NCBI GenBank assembly: GCA_008973525.1 | Contig: WACJ01000121.1 | Coordinates: 1 to 64,000 of the forward strand | Direction of reading: 5' to 3' | DNA: 64,000 nucleotides | From: Stenopsyche tienmushanensis | Taxonomy: Eukaryota; Arthropoda; Insecta; Trichoptera; Stenopsychidae | Part shown: in pieces, positions 46,446 to 59,776 of the stretch | Numbering within the stretch: the first letter of the stretch is position 1 | Layout: every line of letters begins with the position of its first letter | Made by a program: the position numbers and the translations under genes | The notes under the pieces: model-generated | Databases searched by the model: none | What the model saw: only the letters and a program-made list of their open reading frames with translations | Told to the model about the DNA's origin: nothing

Positions 46446-47357
46446 GTAAGCTCACCTGCGAGCCATTTCCCTTTTGCTGCTTAATTACTTCGTTTTACTA
46501 CCAAGAAAATATTGTTTATTACGTTGTAATAAAATCGTTTCATTACTCAATTACGCCTGATGTTTATACTAAAGTGTGATTTGTTTGTATTGTAATCAGT
46601 TTGTGATTCAATTACATTATGTAATTGGCTAGCGAAATTTTCGTCGTAAAATTGTTCGTTAACTTTGTATGCAAAGCCGTTAAAGCCTTTATGACATTCT
46701 ATCGGAAATATATTTATCCGACGTTCCAAGTCGTTTGGGTCCTCTTTGTCATTGAAGCAATATCCTAAATCTTGTATATGTATACTAAAAATTCCAATTA
46801 ACGATCCTTAATCCAAATATAATTTAAAAAATTAAAATATGGGCATATATAGCTTGTTTCATAATGCGAAACATATGAATCGTTTTTGGCGCAGTTGATA
46901 TTTAGTTGCAAATATTGTACTAAAAGCTTATGCAGTGCCGGTGTTGTTCGCATATGCATTATAATTAAGCTCTTGTATTTACTATAACATCGTTTATGAT
47001 ACATATTTCAGCATTAGAAAATATTATAACAATCGAAATTCAAGCACTAAAAATTACACTGATCAATAATATAGCATGTAAAAGTAGATTATAGCTGAAA
47101 AAGTTTATTAACATTAACATGAATGATTCCTTAAACAATATGTTTTCGTTGAGATAGTATATCTCTAATAGATGGTAGATAATAGTTATTTTTTACGTGT
47201 AGTTATTTTAAAAAAATGTTTTTCGTACTCTCGCTTTATTAATCATCTCAGTTTTAACAAATTCAATCGATTGTAAATGTAAGTATTTCTAATGAAATAA
47301 TCAAATAAACTAAGCATAAAAATAGCACTTAAATACATGTTAAATTTCCTCGTAAAT
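46446..47357. other. Gene-free stretch
   Basis: Nothing identified. Confidence 0.5.
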
Positions 47358-47534
47358 CTATAAATTTAAAACCATAGATATTGTTAATAGATCTTCCTCG
47401 TCTACCTTAATGTCTTCTTCCAATTTGTCCAACAATATTGATATGTACGAAATCTTAATGGTATCTGAGGCACGTGCCAGAAGACATACATTTACATGGG
47501 CTTTAAAGCGAATATTGTACTTAATCCTCAACTG
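47358..47534 (-). pseudogene. Unidentified coding-like fragment, possible mobile-element relic
   Basis: The minus-strand frame reads LRIKYNIRFKAHVNVCLLAR, then ASDTIKISYISILLDKLEED and IKVDEEDLLTI before a stop. The helix-like heptads and charged content look like a protein remnant, whereas the + strand frame is less convincing. It has no ATG and no splice sites. I do not recognise the family. Confidence 0.3.
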
Positions 47535-50500
47535 TTAACAGCTAATTTTGGTCGCATTATCTTATCCATTATCTGGTAACAATGAATTATAATATCAAGT
47601 GAAAATTATAAGAGCATTTAAGAGAGGGTTTATAATGTATTTTTTTAAATAATTATGAGATATATGGATTAAAAATGTATCAAACGGAGATTATGAGTTA
47701 AAAATTTTAATACATTGTTAAATTCAATGTTTTTTGATAGTTAAGGTCTATATCTAGAACCATGATATTAAATCATTTAAAACAATAGTATAATAACCAA
47801 CATTTATCTGTTTTGGAAGTCTTTCTATAGACTATGATTTTTCAATCGCCTCTTTTTCTTAGATAATTTACATCAATATTAATTATAGCAGGAAGATAAA
47901 CTGGCTATTATGTATTTTATTTCTTATGAGGACAACTTAATGGGAAGCTTAGATATAACTCATCTTCCTTGAATTTTCAAAGTTTTTTGGGGTTCGTATT
48001 CATATTTGCCCTTCGAAACCTTTTGAAGATTAAAGATGTTTTTAAATTTCAGTTTCATAAATGACTTGCATCAATTATAAATGCAAGTGGACTAGCTTTT
48101 GAAACTTCATTAAAAAGACTGAGTTATTTTTAAAATTAACTTTATCCAATAACATTATTCAAGCTATATTCCATGTGTGCAGAAGGCAAAAGTATAGTAG
48201 GACATAAAAATGTATCCCTTTCCCAAGAGCATCTCCTGTGGAGATCACATCCCTCAGCAATGAGGGACAAGACTATAAAAAGCTATCTTCAGGGAAAGGT
48301 AATCTGTGTGATATAATGTGTTGGATAATATTGTCAATGAGAAATATTTCTTCAATTTTGATATTTAATTTTTTTTGCTTCAAATTGATCAAACGTTTCT
48401 AAAATTTCATCAAACATAGTATTGCATTATGTGACTTCTCATTCGATTAAGAATGTCTGCCTTCATTATTTACTATAAAAACTATTGTTATTTATATGGA
48501 CATCAGATATCCGAATATCGCACTTGAAGACTATGCATTTAAAAAAAATCATATTTCGAGTTTAATATTGAATTTCAGAGCTATAAATTAGCTAATAAAC
48601 GCTTAAATTATAAATTATTGTAGTGTACAAACAATCATTGTAGCCACCCTAACGATTTCTGTGTTTGTAAAAATTAAATGTATTAGTTTCTAACAAGATT
48701 TTCGTTTCAAGGTGTTGGTTTTGAGACAAAAAATTAGTACTGAGTGTCCTTCAGCCTGAAAATACTGTCATGAAACCAAATGGGCATCACTTAAAATGAA
48801 TTATGTTTTCCATAAACACATGTCAAGTTTTGTTATTAATTGACAATATTAAGATACAAGTGGAGAGTGTCGATCGATGAAATTCCTAAAGGAGCAAGCG
48901 TCGTAGTTTGCATATATGCTCGCCCGTTATATAAGCCAATTAATTTAAAACGTTGATGTTTATTATAGCCTTAGTTATTTAAGTAATTTTCAGCAATTTT
49001 CCGGGGCGCTTTCCCGGCAGACATTTCTTTATGCGTCCTGACGTTGACGAGGGATACGGGAAAAGTGACGTCTTGCCTAATCAAGGGATTGAAATTCAAA
49101 ACAGGCTGCTAAATACGAGCGCGAACATGTGATAATGATATGCCTGGGCTTCTTTGTTCCCGGCCGTCTGTTCCGCCTTGTTATTTAAACCTTCTTTCAT
49201 GACGATGAAAAACAAACATGCGATCAAAACATTTTACTTACAGGAGTATGAGAGTCCGCTGGGATAAATCAATACGAGAAGGTCAGGCGTTGTGACCAAA
49301 ACACAAAAAAATCGTCCAGCATCAATAAATCCCAAGCACATTGAAATTCAGTGATAAAATTTTGATAGCATAAATGCTAAAATATTCAATTTTCAAGTAT
49401 TTTTACACGGAATAAAAGAACAGTGGAAAGACACGCTAGCATAATAGTATATATCTATATTCGCAAGACGTGTAGCTATACGACTTACAATACCACAGTA
49501 GTAGGTTGCTTTCCGCTTTCATAAGAGTAACATTAAATTTAATAAGTGTCAAAGCTATCCCGTAACCTGAAAGTTTTCCCAAAGTCCCACACAGACGCAG
49601 AAAGTTGACACCATAACATCCAGGAAGCGACTTTCATTTCATACAGCATAAAACACGAGTATTCCTTTGACAAATATGTATAGAATTATTCGTATATGAC
49701 ACAATAAAAAACTAAAATAAATTCATGAGCTTTTATTCATTTTGCTTATACAAAAGTAAAAATGACAGCAAAACTATTCATATATGTCAATAGAACAATC
49801 AATTATTTTATCATTTAATACCTAATATCAAGGCTAACAATATAATGATGTAGTATCATATGGGAAACCTCAGAGATGTTCTTAGGCTGGGAAGATCTTA
49901 TAAATTGCATGTTGATGAAATTATTGGGATCAGATTTAATTCAAATAGATAATCAAAGAATTATCAACCAAGTTTCATTGCTCATGATTAGTTCATGAAC
50001 AGCTCATGAGTAGTTTCATCGTATATAAGATGCACACATAAAGATTTTCGTTAAATGAAAGATTTGAATGCTCATATTTTTTTCGTTTTTAGCATATTAT
50101 TACAAAATGTATTTTCCATCATTAGATTTAACCTCTTTCTATCTATCTGTTAAAAATTTAATGCCTCTGTCATAAAACATCATAGGCTTTGAACGAAAAT
50201 ATTATAAAAGTCCATTTTTGATCAGATAATTGGTTTAGTAATTTTTCTCATCCAAATAATTCTACATGGATCTAAAAAGATAAAAATACGACGGAAAAAT
50301 GTTTAGAGAATAAGGAGAATGTCGAATTGTCTTCTATACAAGGCTATTTAGCTCGTGCGGCACCCATCTTTCGATATCGATTTTTTTCAGATTTCTTTGA
50401 ATACCTTAAATATTGAAAATTGGTCGATATTTTTTTCAATAGTTGCTGTTTTCTGATACTGTTGTTGATTATTTTCAATTTCAGAAATTTTCAAACAATT

Positions 50501-52452
50501 TTGATATATACAAAACTTAAAATATCGTCCAATACATCGCAAAAATTCTTCACTCGGCGAAAATCGATCCATTGTAAATTGGGTTGTTAAATTTAAATTT
50601 TAAAATTACAATTTATTCTTGGTGAGTATAGTTACCAAAAGAGCCCCAAACATGACTTGAAAATGCAGCAGCCCTGATACAACTGATTCCCAAAAACAAA
50701 GTTCCTTTTTTCGCGACTACAAGTTTCACTTCGATAAATAAGAAATTAGGGTTCTCCAGATTTCAGAAAACTTTTCAAGGTGGCCTTTGTGGGGTTTTTC
50801 GTAGAAATTTCAGGTGCTTAAATGGATTAATTAAAGTTCTTAGTTAAGTAAATCATATTTTAATATTGTTTGACTATCATCAAATCTTAGCAGCATGTCA
50901 GCATAAGTTACAGTTCATCTTCATTGTTGAATATTTTAGACTCTGAAAGGCGTTTTAAAGATAATAATTATAATTTTTAGACGGCAATAAAATATTCATG
51001 GAATTTTTAAGACGATACATAATTTGTTAATAGCATTAAGTAGACTTCCAGTTTGTGATTGTGTTAATAATAATTGGACTGCCCTTTAATTACTAATGGG
51101 CGAACATAAACACGATTTAGGCGCCGATGTTAAATTTATTGCACAATAAAAGCTTTTAAAGGCCTTCCAATTGTAATAACAGTCGGCGTTATGACTATTA
51201 AGAAAAGCTCTAAATTCAAGCCATTCGCAAATTAAAACTCGCAAATTGCTCATCTGTAAACAAGGCCGCGGCAAATCATGCAGAACGGGTTTTAAGTTAA
51301 TTTTTTGACAATTTTCAACGTGGTATAAAAACGTCGATACACGTATGTGGCATACGTTGTGTGTGTGATTAAATTTATAGCCTGTACTTTGGTTCGCTAC
51401 ATTTGGTTGTGAATTTGAGCGTCCATAATGTTGATTTATTTGTCACATTCTTTTTACATAACTTTTTATCAGGTCACTTAACGAGAAGATATGTTTTTTC
51501 TCCACACTTAGAAGTCTTAGAAAAACCGAGTTTTATTGAGAGATATTAGTTTTCGATAAAATATAGGGATCGTAATTTATTTTTTGGGGAAAAAAGTCCA
51601 ATAAAAGCTGTAAAGATTTAAGTTTATTTTGAAGAGGATCGGAACAAAATCAACCCTTAAATCATCTAACCACATGCTATTAAATATGTATCTTACGTAC
51701 TGTATATATTTTGATTGAATAAAATACATATTAGCACATTGGGTACTTAATAATGGTCCAGAGGAAGTGTATAAAAAAAACCATTCCATCAGCGATGAAA
51801 GAATTCTTTAATTTATCTCCACAGTAAGGAAATCGAATTTCACTCTCAGCATTATCGACGGGAACTTTATAGTGATGCAAGACTTAGAGGACGCGTTTTT
51901 CTCCACACAATTTGCTTCCCTGAAGCCAGTAAATAGGAAATAAAAGGTGGTGGCTCGGGGTCTTGATAATGAGTTTTAGTGATGGAAAAAGCCGAAGAAA
52001 GGGTAGAAGGAGAATGAGCACCCTCCACAACACACATCGAAATGTAGTGTTCTATTTGAAGGCATCGTCTCTTCAACGCACCTAAGTGCGGTGTGGAATA
52101 TTTGGCTGATGTGTGGTTTCCATCATGCACGGCAACAATATGTGGGGTGAAAGGAAACGGGTTGGCAGCCTCGTATATTCAAGGTCCCTGCCACTATCAC
52201 AAAACGCGGAAATATGAGATAGCACGGTTGTGGGGTGGGACAGAATGTAATAAAACACCTCAAAACACAATTTAGACGCGTATCTATCTGAAACTTGGCT
52301 GTTTAAAATAGTGGAACTTTGTGTGTAGCGAAATTTATGAGGCGAATCAGGATGAGACTGAAAAAATCACGATCGGAAAATATATCACGTAAATGTAAAA
52401 AAACACCATAAATTTATTTTTATAACCAAATTGAGTGTATATGTGGGATATA
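47535..52452. other. Long gene-free stretch
   Basis: Mostly AT-rich. A diverged S1-like segment may lie at about 48141-48255. GC-richer, motif-rich patches without coding signal lie at 48980-49190, 51060-51290 (with TTAATTACTAATGGG) and 51860-52280. The last has overlapping open frames on both strands but no recognisable product. Confidence 0.4.
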
Positions 52453-52480
52453 ACACATCAATCAATAAGTTCGTAGGATT
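52453..52480 (+). mobile_element. Single mariner-type terminal repeat
   Basis: ACACATCAATCAATAAGTTC followed by GTAGGATT and CTTTCCA matches the left arm of 4039-4122 with one change. No partner arm was found nearby, so it is a truncated end. Confidence 0.6.
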
Positions 52481-53829
52481 CTTTCCACTTTAAATATTTT
52501 TCTTCTTTATTTGAGGTTAATATATAATATATAATAATTTAAATTCTACCATATATTTTATACAGCTGTTTCCAAGTTATATGGTTTTTAGTAAGTCATA
52601 GCTTTTTTACAACATAAATATTTATTAAAAAAATACTTTTAATTTAATTAAATCGGTGTACGTGTTGTTTTTAATTTACTAGAAAGGGTGTATGAGATGC
52701 CAGGGAAGATGCCTAAAGAGCAGAGCCTTACTAACATATGCGGTGCTGACATATATGGTTGTATCCGCAGTCAAATTTAGAGGACAAACATTTGAAGGCT
52801 CTCGAGAAATTTGAGAGTCACATAAAAAAGGGGAATTTACGAGGAGAGAATTGAAGAGCAGCAATCTGTAGTTGGAGGTAATCCTGCGTAGGCTTGATGA
52901 CGAGCCAGGATCTGCCGAGGCTTAGCTGATATCCTATTCACAGTACGACAAACCCCGTGTGGTGGCTTTCAATTATATGGACTAATTAAATATTCACGTG
53001 TGATTCAACATTGCCAGCAAGCTCGGGTTACCGATGGCGCCCTTTACATATGCTTTGCCATATTTACTCCTCTACATGTTACATGTGAAACCCGAATCGG
53101 GATACACCTTATTTATACACGAGCGGCTTAGGCCATTGTGCCACCGACTGCTGCGACTCATTTTCACTAAGCATCACTACCCTACAAAACGACGCGCTCA
53201 TAACTCGAATTATAGAGTCGTATCCAATTTCCAAGGACTCCAATTATCCGCCGGGTAAATCCACCATCGTCTGGGTGTTCGTCATCACAATTTGCTGCCA
53301 TATTGTCTCCGCACTTCTCCGCCCTCTGCGAAAGTCTTTAATCTTTCTAATAAATTGCACAGGCTGTGAATCGTGTGCTTGGAATGATGCCCCAACACTA
53401 AATTGTCCTCAATTTATTCCAGGATTTTTAAACGAAAGATTGAACTAGCTTACAATATAGATATCATTAAAATACTGGACTAAATCTGGACTATGATGAT
53501 TAACAAAAAATACTTTTATAAAACTCTCAGTCACGAGATTTACAAATAGTTTACATCGTAGCTTTTCGTTTATTATAAATTCAAAGATATTCACGAATTA
53601 CTAGTAAAAATGAGAATGATGATGTAAATTTGATGATCATATGGGAATTCTGTTGTCTAAAATAACTATTTTATCTTAAAAATTATTAGTATTGTGTATG
53701 TAATTAGTTTATGTATCCTCCTACAGCATAATATTTTGTAAAACATGGTTTTATGCTAGACTAACTAACAAGTTCTAAAAAATAATCGAAAATGGTCCTA
53801 ATTTGGGCAATAAATTGGATTTATATTTT
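52481..53829. other. Gene-free stretch
   Basis: 52680-53400 is less AT-rich. Frames at 52679-52864 (minus) and 53034-53258 (plus) lack motifs and splice context. Confidence 0.4.
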
Positions 53830-54106
53830 TTAACCCTAAACTACATCTACGTCGAAACGACGTGTACCCTGACAATTATGTTTCATATCATTTTAACGCG
53901 TGTGGTTAGCGCTTTGTGGTTTCAAATCAACTATGTCGTCGCCAGGAGCTATTGAGGAATGGTCGTATCGCATTGGTAAATGCTACCATTTTGATAATAT
54001 TAATATAATACACGTCATTTTGACGTATGATTTGTATTTCTATAGCAAAATCTTTGCATCTTTATTTTAAATAGAGGTATAAATAAAGGACAATGTAATT
54101 TCATTC

Positions 54107-54303
54107 ATCATTCCGGCGACTAGACCCCTCTGATATCGAGAATATCATACAAAATGATGATGATTATACCCCAGAAGATTCTGATACTGCTTCGAAGGAT
54201 GAGGTATTTGAAGAAGATATTCAGAGCGACTTGGAGAATAAATATGTCGATGAAACCCAAACAGTACATCAGGATACCGCAAATGATATTATTTTCAGTT
54301 AGT
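54107..54303 (+). pseudogene. piggyBac transposase N-terminal remnant
   Basis: The frame reads RRLDPSDIENIIQNDDDYTP, EDSDTASKDEVFEEDIQSDL and so on to FS-TAG. An acidic, serine/aspartate-rich N-terminus with a D-I-E-x-I-x-x-x-DDD motif is characteristic of piggyBac transposases. No start codon remains in frame, and the RNase-H-like core with the catalytic DDD residues is absent. Confidence 0.7.
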
Positions 54304-54328
54304 TGCACTAACTTGGAAGTGTAATTTA

Positions 54329-54517
54329 GGCCAAAATATAATAGAATTGTTGCCAAAACCCACCGAAAAATATTCTAAAAGTATCAATCATCAACTAAAA
54401 GTCAAAAAATGTCGATATTGTTCCAAATGTTTATATAAAAAAAACAGGATGACAAAGTCGCAAAATCACAAATGCAAAAAGCCACTTTGCAGCGAACATA
54501 AGCTTAATATCTGTTGA
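54329..54517 (+). pseudogene. piggyBac transposase C-terminal zinc-finger remnant
   Basis: CRYCSKCLYKKNRMTKSQNH, then KCKKPLCSEHKLNIC and TGA. The pattern C-x2-C ... R-x-T ... C-x2-(P)LC-x2-H-x4-C is the cysteine-rich C-terminal domain of piggyBac transposases. It sits only about 25 bases after the N-terminal remnant's stop, so roughly 400 catalytic codons have been deleted between them. Confidence 0.8.
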
Positions 54518-54680
54518 TCTTGTTATTAGTTCCTAAATCTGTACAAAAATACTGTTATTTATAAATATATGTGATGAAAACCATAATAATTAATCATTAG
54601 AATTTGGACTTATTGAGAAAAACATATATTTTGATAGTAGATTGCGAGAAGATCTCATTTTTTATTGTTTTTTTTTTTTC

Positions 54681-54701
54681 AAATATATATATATATATAT
54701 A
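54681..54701. repeat. TA microsatellite after T-run
   Basis: A T-run followed by about ten AT units, inside the piggyBac copy. Confidence 0.85.
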
Positions 54702-54866
54702 GAGTTGTTTTCCATAATTTAATAAAGCTACATTTAAAAATATTGGTGCTTTATTGACTAGATAAATAGAGCAATATATAATTACTAAAATAGTGATCCA
54801 GCATTACTTATTTTTGTCAAAGAATAAAGTTTTATTATACACGTCGAAACGTATGTGGGGCTTTAA

Positions 54867-56482
54867 ATATGATATGTAGTCTTGGGGTAAATAAAAATTG
54901 AATTGTGTACGTGTTTAGCTAAATATACTAAGAAATATAAAGATTTCTTAGGCAAATGCAAATCATCAACAAAAAAATAATAATACAAAACTAAACAATC
55001 AGAGAATCTTAAGATGCCGATGAAAATAGCTCGAAATATGAGAATATTCACAAATAAAAAAACTAAAAATAAAAGTGTCAATATGAAACATTAAATGTAT
55101 TTTTAACTAATTCTATGATTTGTAAAATACCATTGTTATTTTTATATTATTTTTAATAGAGTAAAATGCCATTTTTTGTATAGTTAATGTGTTAATTGAT
55201 AACTATTTGTTTTTAATTTATTTTATACATTATTATGAAGGTGAGCTTTGAATAATGTATGCGTATTAAATTTTACTCTCAATGAGAAATGGGATTAAAA
55301 AATTGTAAAATTTTAATGTAATTAAAATTCTGATTAAATTTATTTCGTCTCATATTTATATTTTCTGCGAAATTTCCAAGGTGTAACATAAATAAACAAT
55401 TTTCGAGTATTAAAAGTGTGTGTTTGAAAAAATGTAATTATTTTCTGGGCGCTTCTTATGTTGAAAAAATAACGACAAAATTAAAATGTCTGCAAGCGCT
55501 CTCATTTAATTTTATTTCTCGTTTCGAAAATGTTTTGTCCCAAAAATTACACAGCTTTGAAGATTAGCAGGCGTGGAGGATTGCCCCCCGCCCACGGCCG
55601 AAAAATTAACTTTTGCTCTAGAAAAAAGGGGTATCTATTGCGGGTGGCTAGCAATGAACGGGGAGTATTTTTAATTTATTCATCGAGTTTTGTTTTGGGG
55701 TTTAACAAATGGCAGTAAATCGTAGCCTGACCTTTATTTATGTTACAGTTGCCATGTTATCCCCTGGTAAACACACCGTGGCGCCACACTACCGGTTGCC
55801 AATCTGCTCTTTCTCCCCCCCAACACTCTATTTTCCAGGATTAATTCGGCAATTTTATAGCGCTTTCGGCTGATGATTTATTCGCAGTTATCATTTTTTA
55901 TATTCATCCCGAGCATCGTTCGGCATCGCTAAATTTATAGGCCAAATATTATGGGTTGCAAATAAAGACAAAAAATTGCCCGCTGCGGTCGTGAACTATT
56001 TCCCCCGATAACAACCGTATAAATATCGATGCTTTTGATGCTGCAGTCGGGAACAAGCACTAAATCCTCTCAAAAACGAATGGCAAGAAAACAAATAATG
56101 GCTCGGGAAACAAACCTTTTCGCAAACAATACATAAATAATTACACTACCATGTAAAAAGACATGATACAATATTGCTCAGTTGCATTTATACATTTAAT
56201 ATATACCAATACTACCCTCAAACATTCAAAATAACATAATAATACTGATATTTAATAAACGAATATTTTTAAGAATGATAGATTTAATATTTGGCTATTA
56301 AATAACGAGACTGAGCCTATATAGATTGAACCACGCCATGTAAACCAAATGTGAATCTTGTATAAATATAAGGGTTTTAAATTTCAATTACATTATTATA
56401 TTATTGTTATGCATTGTTTTATATGATTTTTATATAAAATTAAAAAAAAACAGTTAAAAATCTACTTGATTGGATCTTTCAG
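54867..56482. other. Gene-free stretch with a GC-richer island
   Basis: 55540-56060 has balanced composition and complex sequence (for example GGCGCCACACTACCGGTTGCC-like text near 55780) but no coding signal. The rest is AT-rich. Confidence 0.4.
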
Positions 56483-56644
56483 CACAACTCTAAGAAGAAA
56501 CCACTCGATATCAAATTTATGCCAACAGTGAATCGATATAAAGTTATTGCAGTTGTGGAAAAGCCGTATCTCTCAATGAAAGAACTTTTGGCTGAAAAAC
56601 AGTGTTTGAATCCTTCTATTCCTAGTAAATTTAGCTCCATGTGA
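56483..56644 (+). CDS. Candidate terminal exon or short ORF, weakly ionotropic-glutamate-receptor-like
   Basis: A strong acceptor, TTGGATCTTTCAG, precedes 53 open codons to TGA: HNSKKKPLDIKFMPTVNRYK, then VIAVVEKPYLSMKELLAEKQ and CLNPSIPSKFSSM. The V-I-x-V-V-E-x-PYL-x-MK stretch resembles the first strand and loop of the S1 ligand-binding half of ionotropic glutamate receptors (V-T-x-x-E-x-PYVM-x-K). The following residues do not fit that family and no further S1 exon was found. It may be a truncated or duplicated exon, or a coincidence. Confidence 0.3.
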   Translation, partial: HNSKKKPLDIKFMPTVNRYKVIAVVEKPYLSMKELLAEKQCLNPSIPSKFSSM

Positions 56645-56944
56645 CTTTTTTATTTTCCTTTGAACGGATCTGTTTTTAAGAAATCCCGCTTCGAGTGAGT
56701 TAATGAGGTAAAGAACTGCAGAACTTCTGAAACAGTTTACATAAGATAACATGCACGATTATTTTTTTCATATAAATCTCTGTCAAAATGTTGCAAGATT
56801 CAAAATCGTCACAGAGTAGGTTTTTCATAGTTTTAATAACCACCAGTCAACATCAAAATCACGTAATGTCCATGTTAGTTTTAGATTTTTAACTTCCTTT
56901 TTCCTTCCAATTTATCCTCCCTGTATGGTATTGTAGGGTAGTCG

Positions 56945-57550
56945 GTGAACATCGTTCAATTAATAGAAAATATGACAAATTCTATTTGGACCTCAAACTA
57001 TCATACAATTTCGACTAATTCACACTTCCCTCAGCATTTATACTTTTCGGAAGGCGCAGATTCTTTATGCGAATTGCAGAAACATGCAACTATAAGATCG
57101 TTATATTTGTACAAGCATCCTCCCGCTCTCAACGAGGAAGTTCAGCAATTTTTAAGACCCCATTAATGAAGAATTATCGTTTGATGATTTACTGGAAAGA
57201 TGCCTTGGTTCGAATAAAAGAAATAACAATGAGAGTTTCAACACGTTTTTATGGTCTCTGGTACCGAAAAATATTTTTTATGGCAAAAAAATACTGAAGA
57301 TCGTAAGACATATTGCAACCTGCATTTTTAATAAAGAGTTTGAATCTATTTTTAAAATAATGGACGTCATGGGGATCACGATTCGTGGAGACGCGCAACG
57401 AAGAACGTATACGCCTTGCCAACCACCGAGGCTCCTGAATCTTCTAAAGAAGCTAAAATAGCTCCTAGAGATGCCAGATTACCAAAAAAGATAATGCTAA
57501 GATAGCTGAAAAATTATTTTATGGAGCTGGAATCGTTGATTAATAGTATA
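56945..57550 (+). pseudogene. Decayed transposase, TTAA family T1 (NESFN motif)
   Basis: Three frames in succession carry recognisable blocks. First HLYFSEGADSLCELQKHAT and HPPALNEEVQQF (from 56945), then a frame with LSFDDLLERCLGSNKRNNNE continuing SFNTFLWSLVPK (about 57175-57260), then HIATCIFNKEFESIFKIMD and GITIRGDAQ, ending near a YGAGI-like box (about 57520). The order matches a protein family repeated in many arthropod genomes, whose hallmark is N-E-S-F-N-x-x-(L/I)-W-S-(L)-x-P-K. The interior of 5890-6456 is its close relative. Frameshifts and stops kill it, and TTAA ends were not found here. Confidence 0.65.
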
Positions 57551-59776
57551 TATGATTTTTCAACATTTTTTTAGTACTTTAAAAAAAAATCATAAATAAT
57601 GACTCTTTAGACAATTTACAAGCTAAAATTCTATTTTCATTCATGATTATTAATATCAAGGGATACATAATAATTTTAATAACATATTAAAAGTGAATTT
57701 CAAAATGTTTCCAATTTATAACTGATTTTCTCACTGCGAATACGAAAATAATAATGATACTTTGGTAGCAAATTTCATAAAATAATTATAAAGGCAATTT
57801 GTATGATGGTTGTGTGAAAACAATGGGTTTGTTACTTATAATAAACGATCTCTCTTCTTTTAAGAAAAGCAGAATAAGTTTTGTCACCGTCCATATTTCA
57901 AGAAACTTCCTTGCCCTTGGGGCTAAATTAGATGTGAATTTCAAGGGAGATAGCATATTTTTTGAAAGGACTTAAATAAATGCGATTTTATCCGATTAAA
58001 ATATCACTGGGGATATGATACAATGAATATAAATTTAAAGTTGTTAATAGTATACATTGAATTATTCAATTTTACATAGTATTATGGATGCACGTAATGT
58101 GAGCCGATTCGTAATTAGCGGCGGATGAAAGGATTAGTTGAACGTATAAAACCTTGTCGACTTTACTTCCATACGGAAACTTTTCAGCCAATGTGAACAC
58201 ATTTAAATTCGGTTTTGGCCGAATAAATGCTCAGAAATATTCTTACGTTCTCTGCGGAGTAAATATTTGATTATAATTTGTTTTATCCCGTTTTGCATGT
58301 GATTAAAATTCTAGTCGTCAGCAAAATGAGCATGGGCAATAATGTAAATGAGTATAAATAATTTATGGGTATATAAAACATAATCTCGTTTCCCTTCGCC
58401 AGTATCTCGTCTTCATTATGATAAAGCAATTATGACCTCTTCAATAGAGCGACGTATAATGGCAGATGAGAATGATTAAGGAAACGCAAGATTTCGTGTT
58501 TATTGTTGAATTCTACATTCAAATCTGGGTACTGTATAAACCGGGCGTCTTCTCGTGCTCGAGATTTGCGGAACAGCCTTTCATTCCTCAAAGGGTGAGG
58601 AAGTGAATATTCATTCACTATTCATGCAATCCAACCCTCTAAATACTTCCATACCGCCGAGCCTCCTCCTAAGCGCCCAGATTATTGGATGTAAAGCCAG
58701 GGGATTTATTGCCATGCATAATATTTGACTCCACGAACTAGATCCTAATTTTTGACAACATTTTTGTAAATCCTTGAAGGCGCATAAATCAAAATTACAT
58801 AATCCAGAAGGCCTCATAATGCTTGTATAAAATGTGGCCGAATTATTTTAAATTCAGTGCTTGGTATGTGAAGGCTTCACAATGGGGGTTTTTTATAGGC
58901 ACCAGACGGACATATACGCTGATGGCCAAAAATATCTTCACCATTTCTCAATGTTGGGTAAATTATGGTTTCCTTTACCCTCATCAAAACCGAAACGCTT
59001 AAAATTTGTATGAGAACGCAGCCGTATTGATTCCTGCGAGGAAATTACTAAAACCGCAACTTTCTATTAGCATAAACCAGCGAACATTGTTCTTGACGGT
59101 ACTAACTTATCCAAGAAATATTTTGCATCATATAAATTGTGCTCAAGGTAAGTATCATTACCTGTTATCGATTATATCAAACATGGGAAATTTAAAATAT
59201 TTAGAAAATATGAGAATCATTTTATTTTTTATGTTAAGAAATCTCTTAATTCTCTGATCCTACAACTCACTTGTTGATATAACGAGATTTTCGATGTTGT
59301 TCCATAGATTCTATGTTGAGTGTGAATTAATATGTTTATATAAGAACATATTTTAACCTTTTGAATACAACGCCAAATTTAATACATTCTTACCAAAAAT
59401 GCGATACAGAAAAATGTCATACCATTGTTCAACAGACAAATTTGTACATAACATGTCATCATGTCATATGTCAATTCAACGTCTATATTTCACCACGTCG
59501 CACTTTTGCATTTAAATATTCGATTAGATAGGAATTTTCATACAATTTTTCACAATATTCAGTCTGTTTTTTTTCGTTACTTCTACGTTTCTATTCATAT
59601 TAATTATGGATAGATTAATATTAATTCTTGACACGCTTCATTTTTAGAATATTCAATTGTATAGTTAATATACAGCATTGATATTCTTCTATTTTTGCTA
59701 AAATATTGAATGTATAAAATTACATTAAGAAGGAAATAAATCAGAATTTATTTTAATTTTTATTAAATCGACTATA
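57551..59776. other. Gene-free stretch
   Basis: 58400-58960 is less AT-rich, with motif-free minus-strand frames at 58430-58618 and 58611-58817. Nothing else is identified. Confidence 0.4.

Larger units (their letters stand above)
53830..54866 (+). mobile_element. piggyBac deletion derivative
   Basis: TTAA at 53830-53833 and at 54863-54866. The left end runs CCCTAAACTACATC, then ACGTCGAAACGACGTGTACC. The right end in reverse runs AGCCCCACATACGTTTCGACGTGTA. Both share the ACGT(T/C)(T/G)CGA(A/C)...CGACGTGTA core near the tip. Inside are remnants of the transposase N-terminus and its C-terminal zinc-binding domain, with the catalytic middle lost. Confidence 0.8.

Noticed and set aside
52093..52275. 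A small cysteine-containing secreted peptide gene
   Set aside because: No signal peptide, no splice support, and competing open frames exist on the other strand.
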